Assembly (NCBI GenBank): GCA_014655195.1 | Contig: BNBH01000024.1 | Location: 1-38,329 of the forward strand | Length of the DNA stretch: 38,329 nt | Reading direction: 5' to 3' | Origin: Streptomyces cellulosae | GTDB taxonomy: Bacteria > Actinomycetota > Actinomycetes > Streptomycetales > Streptomycetaceae | Part shown: one piece after another, positions 26,453-34,148 of the stretch | Position numbering within the stretch: position 1 is the first letter of the stretch | Layout: the number at the start of each line of letters is the position of its first letter | Translations under genes and position numbers: made by a program | The notes under the pieces: generated by a model | What the model was told of the DNA's origin: nothing | What the model saw: the letters and a program-made list of their open reading frames with translations, nothing else | Database searches by the model: none

Positions 26453-28093
26453 TCATCGCGATCCTGCCCCCGCGTCCTCCCGCGCCCCCGCCTCGGCACC
26501 GGCGTCCGCCTCCGACGCCGTCCCGCTCACCGGCCCGCCGAGGGCCGTTTCCGCCGCCGCGTACATGTCCGCCGGGCGGACACCGCTCAGGGCCGTGACG
26601 AGGTGGCCGTCGGGGCGGACGAGCAGGACCGTGTGGGCCGCCGCGCCCGGATAGCTCTCCGCGACCAGCAGCTCCGCGCGGTGCGGCAGCGCGGAGACGG
26701 CGGCGGCCAGGCGCGGCATGATCCCGGCGGACACCCAGTGGCGGCGTTCCCACACCCCCGTGCCCGGCGCGATCAGGACCACCAGCAGGGCGCCCCGCCC
26801 GAGCCGGTCCCGGAGCCGGACGAAGGTGCCGTCCTCGGCGGTGACGATCACGTCCGTGACGGTCGCCCCGGGAGCCGTGGCGACCGGGGCCTCGCCCTCC
26901 AGACGGCCGGGCGCGAGGGGCGAGTCGGCGTACGTGCCGGGAGCGCCCAGTGCCCCGCGCCCGAGGTGACCGTCCATCAACAGCGTGTCGAGGCTGCGGG
27001 AGGAGCCGGGGACGTAGGTGCGCAGTCCTCCGCCGCCGCGCAGCAGCGGCAGTGCCTGGTCGGCGGCGCGCAGCCGGGAGGCGACGAGGGCGCGGCGCTC
27101 GGTCTGGTAGCTGTCGAGGAGCGCCTCGTGCGGGCCGTGGTGCCAGGCCAGGGCGAGTTTCCAGGCGAGGTTGTCGGCGTCGCGCAGCCCCTCGTCCAGC
27201 CCGTGCGTGCCCAGCGCGCCGAGCAGGTGGGCCGCGTCCCCGGCGAGGAAGACGCGGTCGGCACGCCAGCGCCGGGCGAGCCGGTGGTGGACGGTGTGCA
27301 CGCCGGTGTCGAGGAGTTCGTACGGGGGCACCGTGCCGCCGTTCCAGCCGGCCAGGGTCTCCCGGATGCGGGTGAGCAGCATCTCCGGGGTGACGAGGTC
27401 CTTGCCCGGCGGCAGCAGCCAGTCCAGGCGCCACACCTCGTCCGGCAGCGGGCGGGCGATGATCTCCCCGGCGGAGGGGCCGGAGGTCCGCCACGGCGGT
27501 GAGCGGTGCAGCAGCGCCTCGTCCTGCCAGGGGAGTTCGGTGCGCAGGGCGGCGACGGCGTGACGCTCCACGGCGGTGCGGCCGGGGAAGCGGATGTCCT
27601 GGAGCTTGCGCACGGTGGAGCGGGGGCCGTCGCAGCCGACCAGGTAACTGCCGCGCCACCACGTGCCGGAGGCGCCCCGGGTGTGGGCGGTGACGCCGGA
27701 CCGTTCCTGCTCTATGGTGTCCAGCCGGCTGTCCACGGCGATTTTGACGAGCCGTTCGTTCTCCAGGGCGGCGCGCAGCGCGCCGGTCAGGACGTGCTGG
27801 GCGATGTGCAGGGGAGCGGCCTCGGCGTCCTCGAAGGCCACCTCGTTCGTCACCTGCTTGCGCCGCATCGACCGCCATCCGGCCCAACGGAACCCCGCGT
27901 GGTCCAGGGACAGGCCGGTCAGCCGCTCCATCAGCGCGGCGGTGTCCTCGCGCAGCACGGCGGTGCGGGCGGGACGGGGCTCGTCCTTGCCCGGCCCCTC
28001 GTCCAGGACCAGGCACGGGACGTCCTGACGCGCCAGCGCCAGTGCCAGCGTGAGCCCGACGGGCCCCGCTCCGACGACGATCACCGGGTCCAC
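26453..28093 (-). CDS. FAD-dependent aromatic-ring hydroxylase
   Basis: This 546-residue flavoprotein monooxygenase belongs to the PheA/TfdB class (PHBH fold with a C-terminal thioredoxin-like domain). The dinucleotide-binding motif VIVVGAGPVGLTLALALA starts at residue 4. The DG motif is YLVGCDGPRSTVRK. The second FAD motif VFLAGDAAH is followed by LLGALGTHGLDEGLRDADNL, which departs from the usual PPxGGxGxNxGxxDA by lacking the prolines, one glycine and the asparagine. Substrate is unknown; such enzymes hydroxylate phenols or polyketides with NAD(P)H. GTG 28093 is chosen because the FAD motif starts there and GGGAGC precedes it; the open frame upstream to 28297 is unconserved-looking. The C-terminal 30 residues are Ala/Gly-rich. 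Confidence 0.88.
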   Translation of the reverse strand: MDPVIVVGAGPVGLTLALALARQDVPCLVLDEGPGKDEPRPARTAVLREDTAALMERLTGLSLDHAGFRWAGWRSMRRKQVTNEVAFEDAEAAPLHIAQHVLTGALRAALENERLVKIAVDSRLDTIEQERSGVTAHTRGASGTWWRGSYLVGCDGPRSTVRKLQDIRFPGRTAVERHAVAALRTELPWQDEALLHRSPPWRTSGPSAGEIIARPLPDEVWRLDWLLPPGKDLVTPEMLLTRIRETLAGWNGGTVPPYELLDTGVHTVHHRLARRWRADRVFLAGDAAHLLGALGTHGLDEGLRDADNLAWKLALAWHHGPHEALLDSYQTERRALVASRLRAADQALPLLRGGGGLRTYVPGSSRSLDTLLMDGHLGRGALGAPGTYADSPLAPGRLEGEAPVATAPGATVTDVIVTAEDGTFVRLRDRLGRGALLVVLIAPGTGVWERRHWVSAGIMPRLAAAVSALPHRAELLVAESYPGAAAHTVLLVRPDGHLVTALSGVRPADMYAAAETALGGPVSGTASEADAGAEAGAREDAGAGSR

Positions 28094-28176
28094 GGCGCGG
28101 CGCTCCCTGCTCGGAGTGACGTCGGGGAGGACGTGAGGGAACAGGAAGATGGAGCAGGGTGCACGATCACAGAACG

Positions 28177-28206
28177 TATGCAACCCATTGCCGGTGCTTG
28201 CGTCAA
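28177..28206 (-). promoter_or_regulatory. Putative promoter of the FAD hydroxylase gene
   Basis: On the minus strand, TTGACG (complement of 28201-28206), an 18-bp spacer and TGCATA (complement of 28177-28182), giving a leader of roughly 75 nt. A short inverted repeat CTTG-CGT-CAAG (28197-28207) overlaps the -35 and could be an operator half-site pair. Confidence 0.35.
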
Positions 28207-28324
28207 GTGACCGAAGGGCGGTGGCGATCATGAGCCGCCGCGGGAGCGGTCCCAGCGTGTGACAGTTCATCACATGAGTCCACGGCGCATCGCTCATCCG
28301 TCACGGTGACGACGACCGGTCACC

Positions 28325-28368
28325 GACATGACTGTGGCCCGCCGTTCCCGGCGGGCCACAGTCATGTC
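28325..28368 (-). terminator. Long perfect hairpin terminator of the glu operon
   Basis: The arms 28325-28343 and 28350-28368 are perfectly complementary over 19 bp with a GTTCCC loop. It lies 17 nt after the gluD stop. No T-run follows on either side, as is usual for strong Streptomyces terminators. Confidence 0.8.
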
Positions 28369-28384
28369 AGGAAGGAGTCGCGCG

Positions 28385-29290
28385 TCAGACGCCGTCGGTC
28401 TTGTGCGGGCCGCCGACCTCGGCGGCGTTGATGTCGTCGACGTCCTCGACTCCGAGCACCGCGCCCGTGCTGCGCTTGCTGCGGCGCAGGCGTGCCTCCA
28501 GCCAGGAGGCGAACGAGGTGAGGGCGAAGTTGAGCGCGATGAAGAGCACCGCGACCACGGTGAAGCTGGCGATCACGTTGGCGCCGTAGTAGCCGCTCAT
28601 CGTGTTGGCCGAGGCGAGCAGCTCGGGGAAGGTGAGGACGGCGCCGCCGAGGGCGGTGTCCTTCACGATGACGACGAGCTGGCTGACGATGGCCGGGAGC
28701 ATCGCGGTGACCGCCTGCGGCAGCAGGACCAGCCGCATCAGCTGGTTCTTGCGCAGGCCGATCGCCATCGCGGCCTCGGACTGGCCCTTGGGCAGCGACA
28801 GGATGCCGGCGCGCACGATCTCCGCGAGGACGGAGGCGTTGTAGAGCACCAGGCCGGTGACGACCGCGTACAGAGGACGGTCGTCGGAGCTGACGTTGGT
28901 GTACTCGGCGAACAGCGCCAGACCGAAGATCATCAGGACCAGCACGGGGATGGCGCGGAAGAACTCCACCACGATGCCGGCCGGGACGCGGACCCACGCG
29001 TGGTCCGAGAGACGGGCGATGCCCAGGACCGCGCCGAGCGGCAGCGCGATGATCACCGCGAGTACGGCGGCCTTCAGCGTGTTCTGCAGACCCGGCCAGA
29101 TGTACGTGGTCCAGGCCTCGGTGCCGGTGAAGAACGGCTTCCACAGGGCCCACTCGAGCTGGCCCTTGTCGTTGAGGGTGCTGAACACCCACCACAGCAG
29201 GGCGGCGAGGGCGAGCAGGAAGGCCACCGTGAAGATGACGTTCCGCCGCTTGGCGCGGGGCCCCTGGGCGTCGTACAGAACGGAGCTCAT
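28385..29290 (-). CDS. gluD: Glutamate ABC transporter permease GluD
   Basis: This is a 301-residue inner-membrane permease of the polar amino acid uptake (HisM/GlnP) family. About five to six helices are seen, and the cytoplasmic EAA loop lies around SEAAMAIGLRKNQLMRLVLLPQA with the conserved glycine that contacts the ATPase. The C-terminal tail after residue 270 is charged. The ATG at 29290 overlaps the gluC stop by 4 nt, and the ORF ends 17 nt before the 19-bp hairpin. The longer frame to 29635 lies inside gluC and was not used. Substrate assignment (glutamate) comes from synteny with the actinobacterial gluABCD operon and the binding protein. Confidence 0.92.
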   Translation of the reverse strand: MSSVLYDAQGPRAKRRNVIFTVAFLLALAALLWWVFSTLNDKGQLEWALWKPFFTGTEAWTTYIWPGLQNTLKAAVLAVIIALPLGAVLGIARLSDHAWVRVPAGIVVEFFRAIPVLVLMIFGLALFAEYTNVSSDDRPLYAVVTGLVLYNASVLAEIVRAGILSLPKGQSEAAMAIGLRKNQLMRLVLLPQAVTAMLPAIVSQLVVIVKDTALGGAVLTFPELLASANTMSGYYGANVIASFTVVAVLFIALNFALTSFASWLEARLRRSKRSTGAVLGVEDVDDINAAEVGGPHKTDGV

Positions 29291-29952
29291 CGCTTCACCG
29301 CCACCTTCTTGCCCACCCAGCCGAGGAACAGGCCGGTCGGCAGCGTCAGAACCACGAAACCGAACGCGATGATCGCGGAGATCAGCAGCAGCTGCGCCTC
29401 GTTCTCGATCATCTCCTTCATCAGCAGCGCCGCCTCGGCGACGCCGATCGCGGCGGCCACCGTGGTGTTCTTGATGAGTGCGATGAGGACGTTCGCCAGC
29501 GGGCCGACGGACGAACGGAACGCCTGGGGCAGCACCACGAGGCCCAGCACCTGGTTGAAGTTCAGGCCGAGCGCGCGGGCGGCCTCCGCCTGGCCGACCG
29601 GCACGGTGTTGATGCCGGAGCGCAGCGCCTCGCACACGAAGGCCGAGGTGTACAGGATCAGACCGAGGACGGCGAGCCGGAAGTTGATCGTTTCGAAGTC
29701 GTCCGCGCCGAGGCTGACGCCCAGGGTCTGGTTGAGGCCGAGCGACGTGAACAGGATGATGACCGTCAGCGGGATGTTCCGCACGATGTTCACGTACGCG
29801 GTCCCGAAGCCGCGCATCAGCGGCACCGGGCCGACGCGCATGGCGGCCAGCAGGGTGCCCCAGATCAGGGAGCCGACGGCGGAGAGCACAGCGAGCTGCA
29901 CCGTCGTCCAGAAGGCCCCCAGCAGGTCGTAATCTTCAAGAAAATCGAACAC
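29287..29952 (-). CDS. gluC: Glutamate ABC transporter permease GluC
   Basis: This is a 221-residue permease with the same fold as GluD. The EAA loop is QAEAARALGLNFNQVLGLVVLPQAFR. GTG at 29952 (MFDFLEDYDLLGAFWTTVQL) is preceded by GGGAG and gives the family-typical N-terminus; the open frame to 30021 is basic and unconserved. It pairs with GluD to form the membrane channel. A perfect hairpin separates it from gluB. Confidence 0.92.
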   Translation of the reverse strand: MFDFLEDYDLLGAFWTTVQLAVLSAVGSLIWGTLLAAMRVGPVPLMRGFGTAYVNIVRNIPLTVIILFTSLGLNQTLGVSLGADDFETINFRLAVLGLILYTSAFVCEALRSGINTVPVGQAEAARALGLNFNQVLGLVVLPQAFRSSVGPLANVLIALIKNTTVAAAIGVAEAALLMKEMIENEAQLLLISAIIAFGFVVLTLPTGLFLGWVGKKVAVKR

Positions 29953-29991
29953 GATCTCCCGCGCTTCCGCGTGTAGGGATGCATGCCCCCG

Positions 29992-30021
29992 GTGCGCCGC
30001 CCCGCGTCGGGGGCGGCGCAC
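29992..30021 (-). promoter_or_regulatory. Intercistronic hairpin between gluB and gluC
   Basis: A 12-bp perfect stem, with arms 29992-30003 and 30010-30021, encloses the 6-nt loop GCGTCG. Such structures after a binding-protein gene often stop part of the transcription or protect the upstream mRNA end, giving more binding protein than permease (inference by analogy with malE-malF type operons). Confidence 0.6.
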
Positions 30022-30037
30022 ACGGTCAGGCGCTGCC

Positions 30038-30877
30038 TCAGCTCTTGATGTCGCCGATCTTCGGAGCGGGCTCGTTCTTGTAGTTGGCCGGGCCGAAGTT
30101 GTCCTTCACGGCCGTGTCCCAGCTACCGTCGGCGACCATCTCCTCAAGGGCCTTGTTGATCTTGTCCTTGAGGTCGCTGCCCTTCTTGACGCCGATGCCG
30201 TAGTTCTCGTTCGTCAGCTTGAAGCCGCCGAGCTTGAACTTGCCCTTGAACTGGTCCTGGGCGGCGTAGCCGGCGAGGATCGAGTCGTCGGTGGTCAGCG
30301 CGTCCACGGCGCCGTTCTGCAGACCGGGCAGACAGGCGGAGTACGTCGGGTACGGCTGCAGCTGGGCCTTCGGCGCCAGCTTCTCCTTGACGTTCTGCGC
30401 GGACGTCGAGCCGGTGACGGAGCAGAGCTTCGCGTTGTTCAGGTCCTCGGGCGACTTGATCTTGTCGTCATCGGCGCGGAGCAGGACGTCCTGGTGGGCG
30501 AGCAGGTACGGGCCGGCGAAGTCGACCTTCTCCTGGCGCTCCGGGGTGATCGAGTAGGTGGCGGCGATGAAGTCGACGTCACCGCGCTGCAGCATGGTCT
30601 CGCGGTCGGCGCTCTTCGACTCCTTCCACTCGATCTGGTTCTCCTCGTAACCGAGCTTCTTGGCGACGTAGGTGGCGACGTCCACGTCGAAGCCCTCGTA
30701 GCCCTGCGGGGTCTTCTGGCCGAGGCCCGGCTGGTCGAACTTGATGCCGATCGTGATCTTGTCCTTGCCGCCGCCGCCCGAGGACTCGTTGTCCCCGTCG
30801 CCGCCGCCGCAGGCGGTGGCGGTCAGGGCGAGGGCGAAGATGGTGGCCGAGGCGGCGGTGACCTTGCGGAGCTTCAT
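30038..30877 (-). CDS. gluB: Glutamate-binding lipoprotein GluB
   Basis: This is a family 3 solute-binding protein (279 aa) that captures glutamate outside the membrane. The signal peptide runs from MKLRK through a hydrophobic core to TATAC, with acylated Cys23 as the likely new N-terminus, followed by a Gly/Ser linker. Typical elements are GYEGFDVDVATYVAKKLGY, DFIAATYSITPERQEKVDFAGPYL and the acidic C-terminal lobe. ATG at 30877 with AAAGGA upstream is preferred over 30886, which would leave no room for the ribosome site. It lies 83 nt downstream of gluA. Confidence 0.93.
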   Translation of the reverse strand: MKLRKVTAASATIFALALTATACGGGDGDNESSGGGGKDKITIGIKFDQPGLGQKTPQGYEGFDVDVATYVAKKLGYEENQIEWKESKSADRETMLQRGDVDFIAATYSITPERQEKVDFAGPYLLAHQDVLLRADDDKIKSPEDLNNAKLCSVTGSTSAQNVKEKLAPKAQLQPYPTYSACLPGLQNGAVDALTTDDSILAGYAAQDQFKGKFKLGGFKLTNENYGIGVKKGSDLKDKINKALEEMVADGSWDTAVKDNFGPANYKNEPAPKIGDIKS

Positions 30878-30960
30878 GGTGCACATCCTTTTGACTGGTG
30901 AAGTGGTGCGGCCCGGTCAATGTCCGGTGACGCAGGTCGGCAGGGGCGCGGCGCCGTGCC

Positions 30961-31737
30961 TCAGTGGTGCAGGATCTTCGACAGGAAGTCCTTGGCACGG
31001 TCGCTGCGCGGGTTGCTGAAGAACTGGTCCGGCGTCGCCTGCTCGACGATGCGGCCGTCCGCCATGAACACCACGCGGTTCGCGGCCGAACGCGCGAAGC
31101 CCATCTCGTGGGTCACGACGATCATCGTCATGCCGTCACGGGCGAGCTGCTGCATGACTTCGAGAACCTCGTTGATCATCTCCGGGTCGAGAGCCGACGT
31201 CGGCTCGTCGAAGAGCATGACCTTGGGCTCCATCGCCAGGGCCCGCGCGATGGCGACGCGCTGCTGCTGACCACCGGAGAGCTGTGCGGGGTACTTGTCG
31301 GCCTGTGCGGCCACGCCGACCCGGTCGAGGAGGGCACGCGCCCGCTCCTCGGCCTCCTTCTTGTCCTTCTTCCGGACCTTGACCTGTCCGAGCGTCACGT
31401 TCTCGAGCACGGTCTTGTGCGCGAAGAGGTTGAAGGACTGGAAGACCATCCCCACGTCGGCACGGAGCTTCGCGAGCGCCTTGCCCTCGTCGGGCAGGGG
31501 CTTGCCGTCGATCGTGATCGAGCCGGAGTCGATCGTCTCCAGACGGTTGATGGTGCGGCACAGGGTGGACTTCCCGGACCCGGAGGGTCCGATGACCACG
31601 ACGACTTCGCCACGCGCGATCGTGAGGTCGATGTCCTGGAGAACGTGCAACGCGCCGAAGTGCTTGTTGACGCTCTTCAGGACGACCAGATCGCCGGTCG
31701 CGGCCACATCTTCCTTGGCCACCGATACTTCGGTCAT
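30961..31737 (-). CDS. gluA: Glutamate ABC transporter ATPase GluA
   Basis: This is a 258-residue ABC ATPase. Walker A GPSGSGKST, Q-loop VFQSFNLF, signature LSGGQQQR, Walker B VMLFDEPTSALD and the H-loop VVTHEMGF are all present. It is the first gene of the gluA-gluB-gluC-gluD operon, energising glutamate uptake. The ATG (MTEVSVAKED) adds about 16 residues before the ABC core; the ribosome site is weak. A 7-bp hairpin lies just upstream in the 5' region. It is divergent from a two-component system. Confidence 0.95.
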   Translation of the reverse strand: MTEVSVAKEDVAATGDLVVLKSVNKHFGALHVLQDIDLTIARGEVVVVIGPSGSGKSTLCRTINRLETIDSGSITIDGKPLPDEGKALAKLRADVGMVFQSFNLFAHKTVLENVTLGQVKVRKKDKKEAEERARALLDRVGVAAQADKYPAQLSGGQQQRVAIARALAMEPKVMLFDEPTSALDPEMINEVLEVMQQLARDGMTMIVVTHEMGFARSAANRVVFMADGRIVEQATPDQFFSNPRSDRAKDFLSKILHH

Positions 31738-31751
31738 CGCTCTCAGGCTCC

Positions 31752-31773
31752 GTCCTCCTCGGTTTCGGAGGAC
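31752..31773 (-). promoter_or_regulatory. Hairpin in the gluA 5' region
   Basis: GTCCTCC (31752-31758) and GGAGGAC (31767-31773) pair around an 8-nt loop, 15 nt before the gluA start. On the mRNA it contains a GGAGGA, but that is too far upstream to be the gluA ribosome site. A role in control is speculative. Confidence 0.3.
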
Positions 31774-32018
31774 AGTAGTAACCCTTCAGACCTGCGTCAT
31801 TACATCTGAGGGGAATCTGAGCATCACGATCCGATAGCAATCGGACACCTGTCGTAGCACTTGTGACCTGGAACGCGTCCGCGCGAGGCAACGGTACCGA
31901 AGCGCAACCGGAACCCTCTTGACGTGGTCCTCCCTCATCGGCGTGACTGCAAGGTGCATCCGCGTGTGGCCATGATGGACACACCCGACAAACGGCCGAT
32001 GAACCGAAGGGAGCCCTG
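31774..32018. other. Divergent control region between gluA and the two-component system
   Basis: The region contains the palindrome CCGATAGCAATCGG near 31831 and TTGACG near 31920 on the plus strand without a good -10 partner. GAAGGGAG before GTG 32019 is the ribosome site of the response regulator. It must hold the promoters of both operons, but I cannot place them firmly. Confidence 0.4.
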
Positions 32019-32705
32019 GTGAGACTGCTGCTCGTCGAGGACGACAACCACGTCGCCGCGGCCCTGTCGGCCGTGCTGGCCCGCCACGGCTTCGACGTCA
32101 CCCACGCGCGCAGCGGCGAGGAGGCCCTCCAGGCGCTCGTCCCCGAGAGCGACGGCTTCGGCGTCGTCCTGCTCGACCTCGGCCTGCCCGACCAGGACGG
32201 GTACGAGGTCTGCGGCAAGATACGCAAGCGCACCAGCACCCCCGTGATCATGGTGACCGCGCGCTCCGACGTGCGCTCCCGCATCCACGGCCTCAACCTC
32301 GGCGCCGACGACTACGTGGTGAAGCCGTACGACACCGGGGAGCTGCTCGCCCGGATCCACGCCGTCAGCCGGCGCAGCGTCCACGAGGAGGCCACCGGCT
32401 CCACGGAGACCCAGGTGCTCCTCGGCCCGGTGCGCATCGAGCTGCCCACCCGGCAGGTCAGCGTCAACGGCACGCCCGTCCAGCTCACCCGCAAGGAGTT
32501 CGATCTGCTCGCGCTGCTGGCACAGCGGCCGGGGGTCGTCTTCCGCCGGGAGCAGATCATCAGCGAGGTGTGGCGCACCAGCTGGGAGGGAACGGGACGT
32601 ACCCTCGAGGTGCATGTGGCGTCCCTGCGTTCCAAGCTGCGCATGCCCGCCCTGATCGAGACCGTGCGCGGCGTCGGTTACCGGCTCGTCGCGCCCGCCG
32701 CGTAG
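32019..32705 (+). CDS. OmpR-family response regulator
   Basis: This is a 228-residue regulator with a receiver (acidic residues in VEDD, phosphoacceptor Asp in LLDLGLPDQDG, Thr in MVTA, Lys in VKPYD) and an OmpR/PhoB winged-helix DNA-binding domain (RKEFDLLALLAQRPG, TLEVHVASLRSKL, VRGVGYRL). It is followed after 9 nt by its cognate kinase. Being divergent from gluA makes the glu operon a candidate target, but no binding site was recognised. Confidence 0.93.
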   Translation: MRLLLVEDDNHVAAALSAVLARHGFDVTHARSGEEALQALVPESDGFGVVLLDLGLPDQDGYEVCGKIRKRTSTPVIMVTARSDVRSRIHGLNLGADDYVVKPYDTGELLARIHAVSRRSVHEEATGSTETQVLLGPVRIELPTRQVSVNGTPVQLTRKEFDLLALLAQRPGVVFRREQIISEVWRTSWEGTGRTLEVHVASLRSKLRMPALIETVRGVGYRLVAPAA

Positions 32706-32714
32706 CGGGGCCGG

Positions 32715-34148
32715 GTGCACACACGACTGCTGCCGCTGCTCATCGTCCTGATGGCGGCCGTCCTGCTCGCCCTCGGCGTGCCGCTCGCGGTGAGCCTCGC
32801 CGGCGCCCAGCAGCAGAAGGTCGTCGTCGACCGGATCGACGACACCGCGCGCTTCGCGGCCCTCGCCCAGTTCGTCACCGAGCCCGCCGACACCTCCGGC
32901 GGCGACATCAACGAGCGCCGCGAGACCCTCAGCGCCGAGCTGCGCAGCTACTACGAGGTGTACGGCATCCGCGCCGGCGTCTTCTACCGCAACGACGCCC
33001 CCATGGCGCACGCCCCCGACGACTTCTTCCTGCCGCGCGCCGGCGAGGTCAGGGACGCCTTCGAGGAGGCGCTGCTCAGCCGCCGCAGCCACGACCCCGA
33101 GCAGGTGTGGCCCTGGCAGCGGAGCACCCTCGTGGTCGCCTCACCGGTGATCCGGGACGGCGACGTCGTCGCGGTGGTGGTCACCGAATCGCCCACCGGG
33201 CAGATGCGCTCCCGCATCCTCCAGGGCTGGCTGGTCATCGCCGCGGGGGAGGCCGCGGCGATGCTGCTCGCCGTCGGCGCGGCGCTCCGCCTCACCGGCT
33301 GGGTGCTGCGCCCGGTGCGCGTCCTCGACGCCACCACCCACGACATCGCCACCGGCCGGCTGAAGTCCCGCGTCGCGGAGGCCGGCGGCCCGCCCGAGCT
33401 GCGCCGCCTCGCGCGCTCCTTCAACGAGATGGCGGACAACGTCGAGAACGTGCTGGAGCAGCAGCGCGCCTTCGTCGCCGACGCCTCCCACCAGCTGCGC
33501 AACCCCCTGTCCGCGCTGCTGCTGCGCATCGAACTGCTCGCGCTGGAGCTGCCCGAGGGCAACGAGGAGATCGCCTCCGTGCGCGCCGAGGGCAAACGGC
33601 TGGCGCAGGTCCTCGACGACCTGCTCGACCTGGCCCTCGCCGAGCACAGCGCGCCCGACCTGCAGATCGTCGACATCGGCGCGGTGGCGGCCGAGCGGGT
33701 CGCCGCCTGGTCGCCGACCGCCGAGGCCAAGGACGTCACGCTGACCGGCGTCTGCCCGGCGACCACCGCCTGGGCGGACCCGGTGGCGCTGTCCAGCGCG
33801 CTGGACGCGGTCATCGACAACGCGGTGAAGTTCACCCCGTCCGGCGAGACGGTCGAGGTGACCGTCGCCTCCAACGGCGACACGGCGACCGTCGTCGTCA
33901 CCGACAACGGCCCCGGACTGACCGACGAGGAGCTGACCCGCGTCGGCGACCGCTTCTGGCGCAGCGGACGGCACCAGAACGTCAAGGGCTCGGGCCTCGG
34001 CCTGTCCATCTCCCGCGCGCTGCTCGCGGCGGGCGGCGGCTCGATCTCCTACGAGCGGCACGAGCCGCACGGACTGCGGGTGACCGTGAGCGTGCCGCGC
34101 AACGCCCCCGCGGGTGAGGCGGAAGGTCAGGGCTTGACGGACCGGTAG
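32715..34148 (+). CDS. Sensor histidine kinase
   Basis: The product has 477 residues. Transmembrane helix 1 is at 5-29, an extracytoplasmic sensor domain of about 135 residues follows, and helix 2 is at 170-198. A HAMP linker follows, then HisKA with the phosphoacceptor in ASHQLRNPLSALL, and an HATPase with NAVKFTP, DNGPGL and GSGLGLSISRALL. Start GTG 32715 lies 9 nt after the regulator. The extracytoplasmic domain resembles no small-molecule sensor I can name. The last 22 nt overlap the end of the convergent TAXI gene. Confidence 0.92.
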   Translation: MHTRLLPLLIVLMAAVLLALGVPLAVSLAGAQQQKVVVDRIDDTARFAALAQFVTEPADTSGGDINERRETLSAELRSYYEVYGIRAGVFYRNDAPMAHAPDDFFLPRAGEVRDAFEEALLSRRSHDPEQVWPWQRSTLVVASPVIRDGDVVAVVVTESPTGQMRSRILQGWLVIAAGEAAAMLLAVGAALRLTGWVLRPVRVLDATTHDIATGRLKSRVAEAGGPPELRRLARSFNEMADNVENVLEQQRAFVADASHQLRNPLSALLLRIELLALELPEGNEEIASVRAEGKRLAQVLDDLLDLALAEHSAPDLQIVDIGAVAAERVAAWSPTAEAKDVTLTGVCPATTAWADPVALSSALDAVIDNAVKFTPSGETVEVTVASNGDTATVVVTDNGPGLTDEELTRVGDRFWRSGRHQNVKGSGLGLSISRALLAAGGGSISYERHEPHGLRVTVSVPRNAPAGEAEGQGLTDR

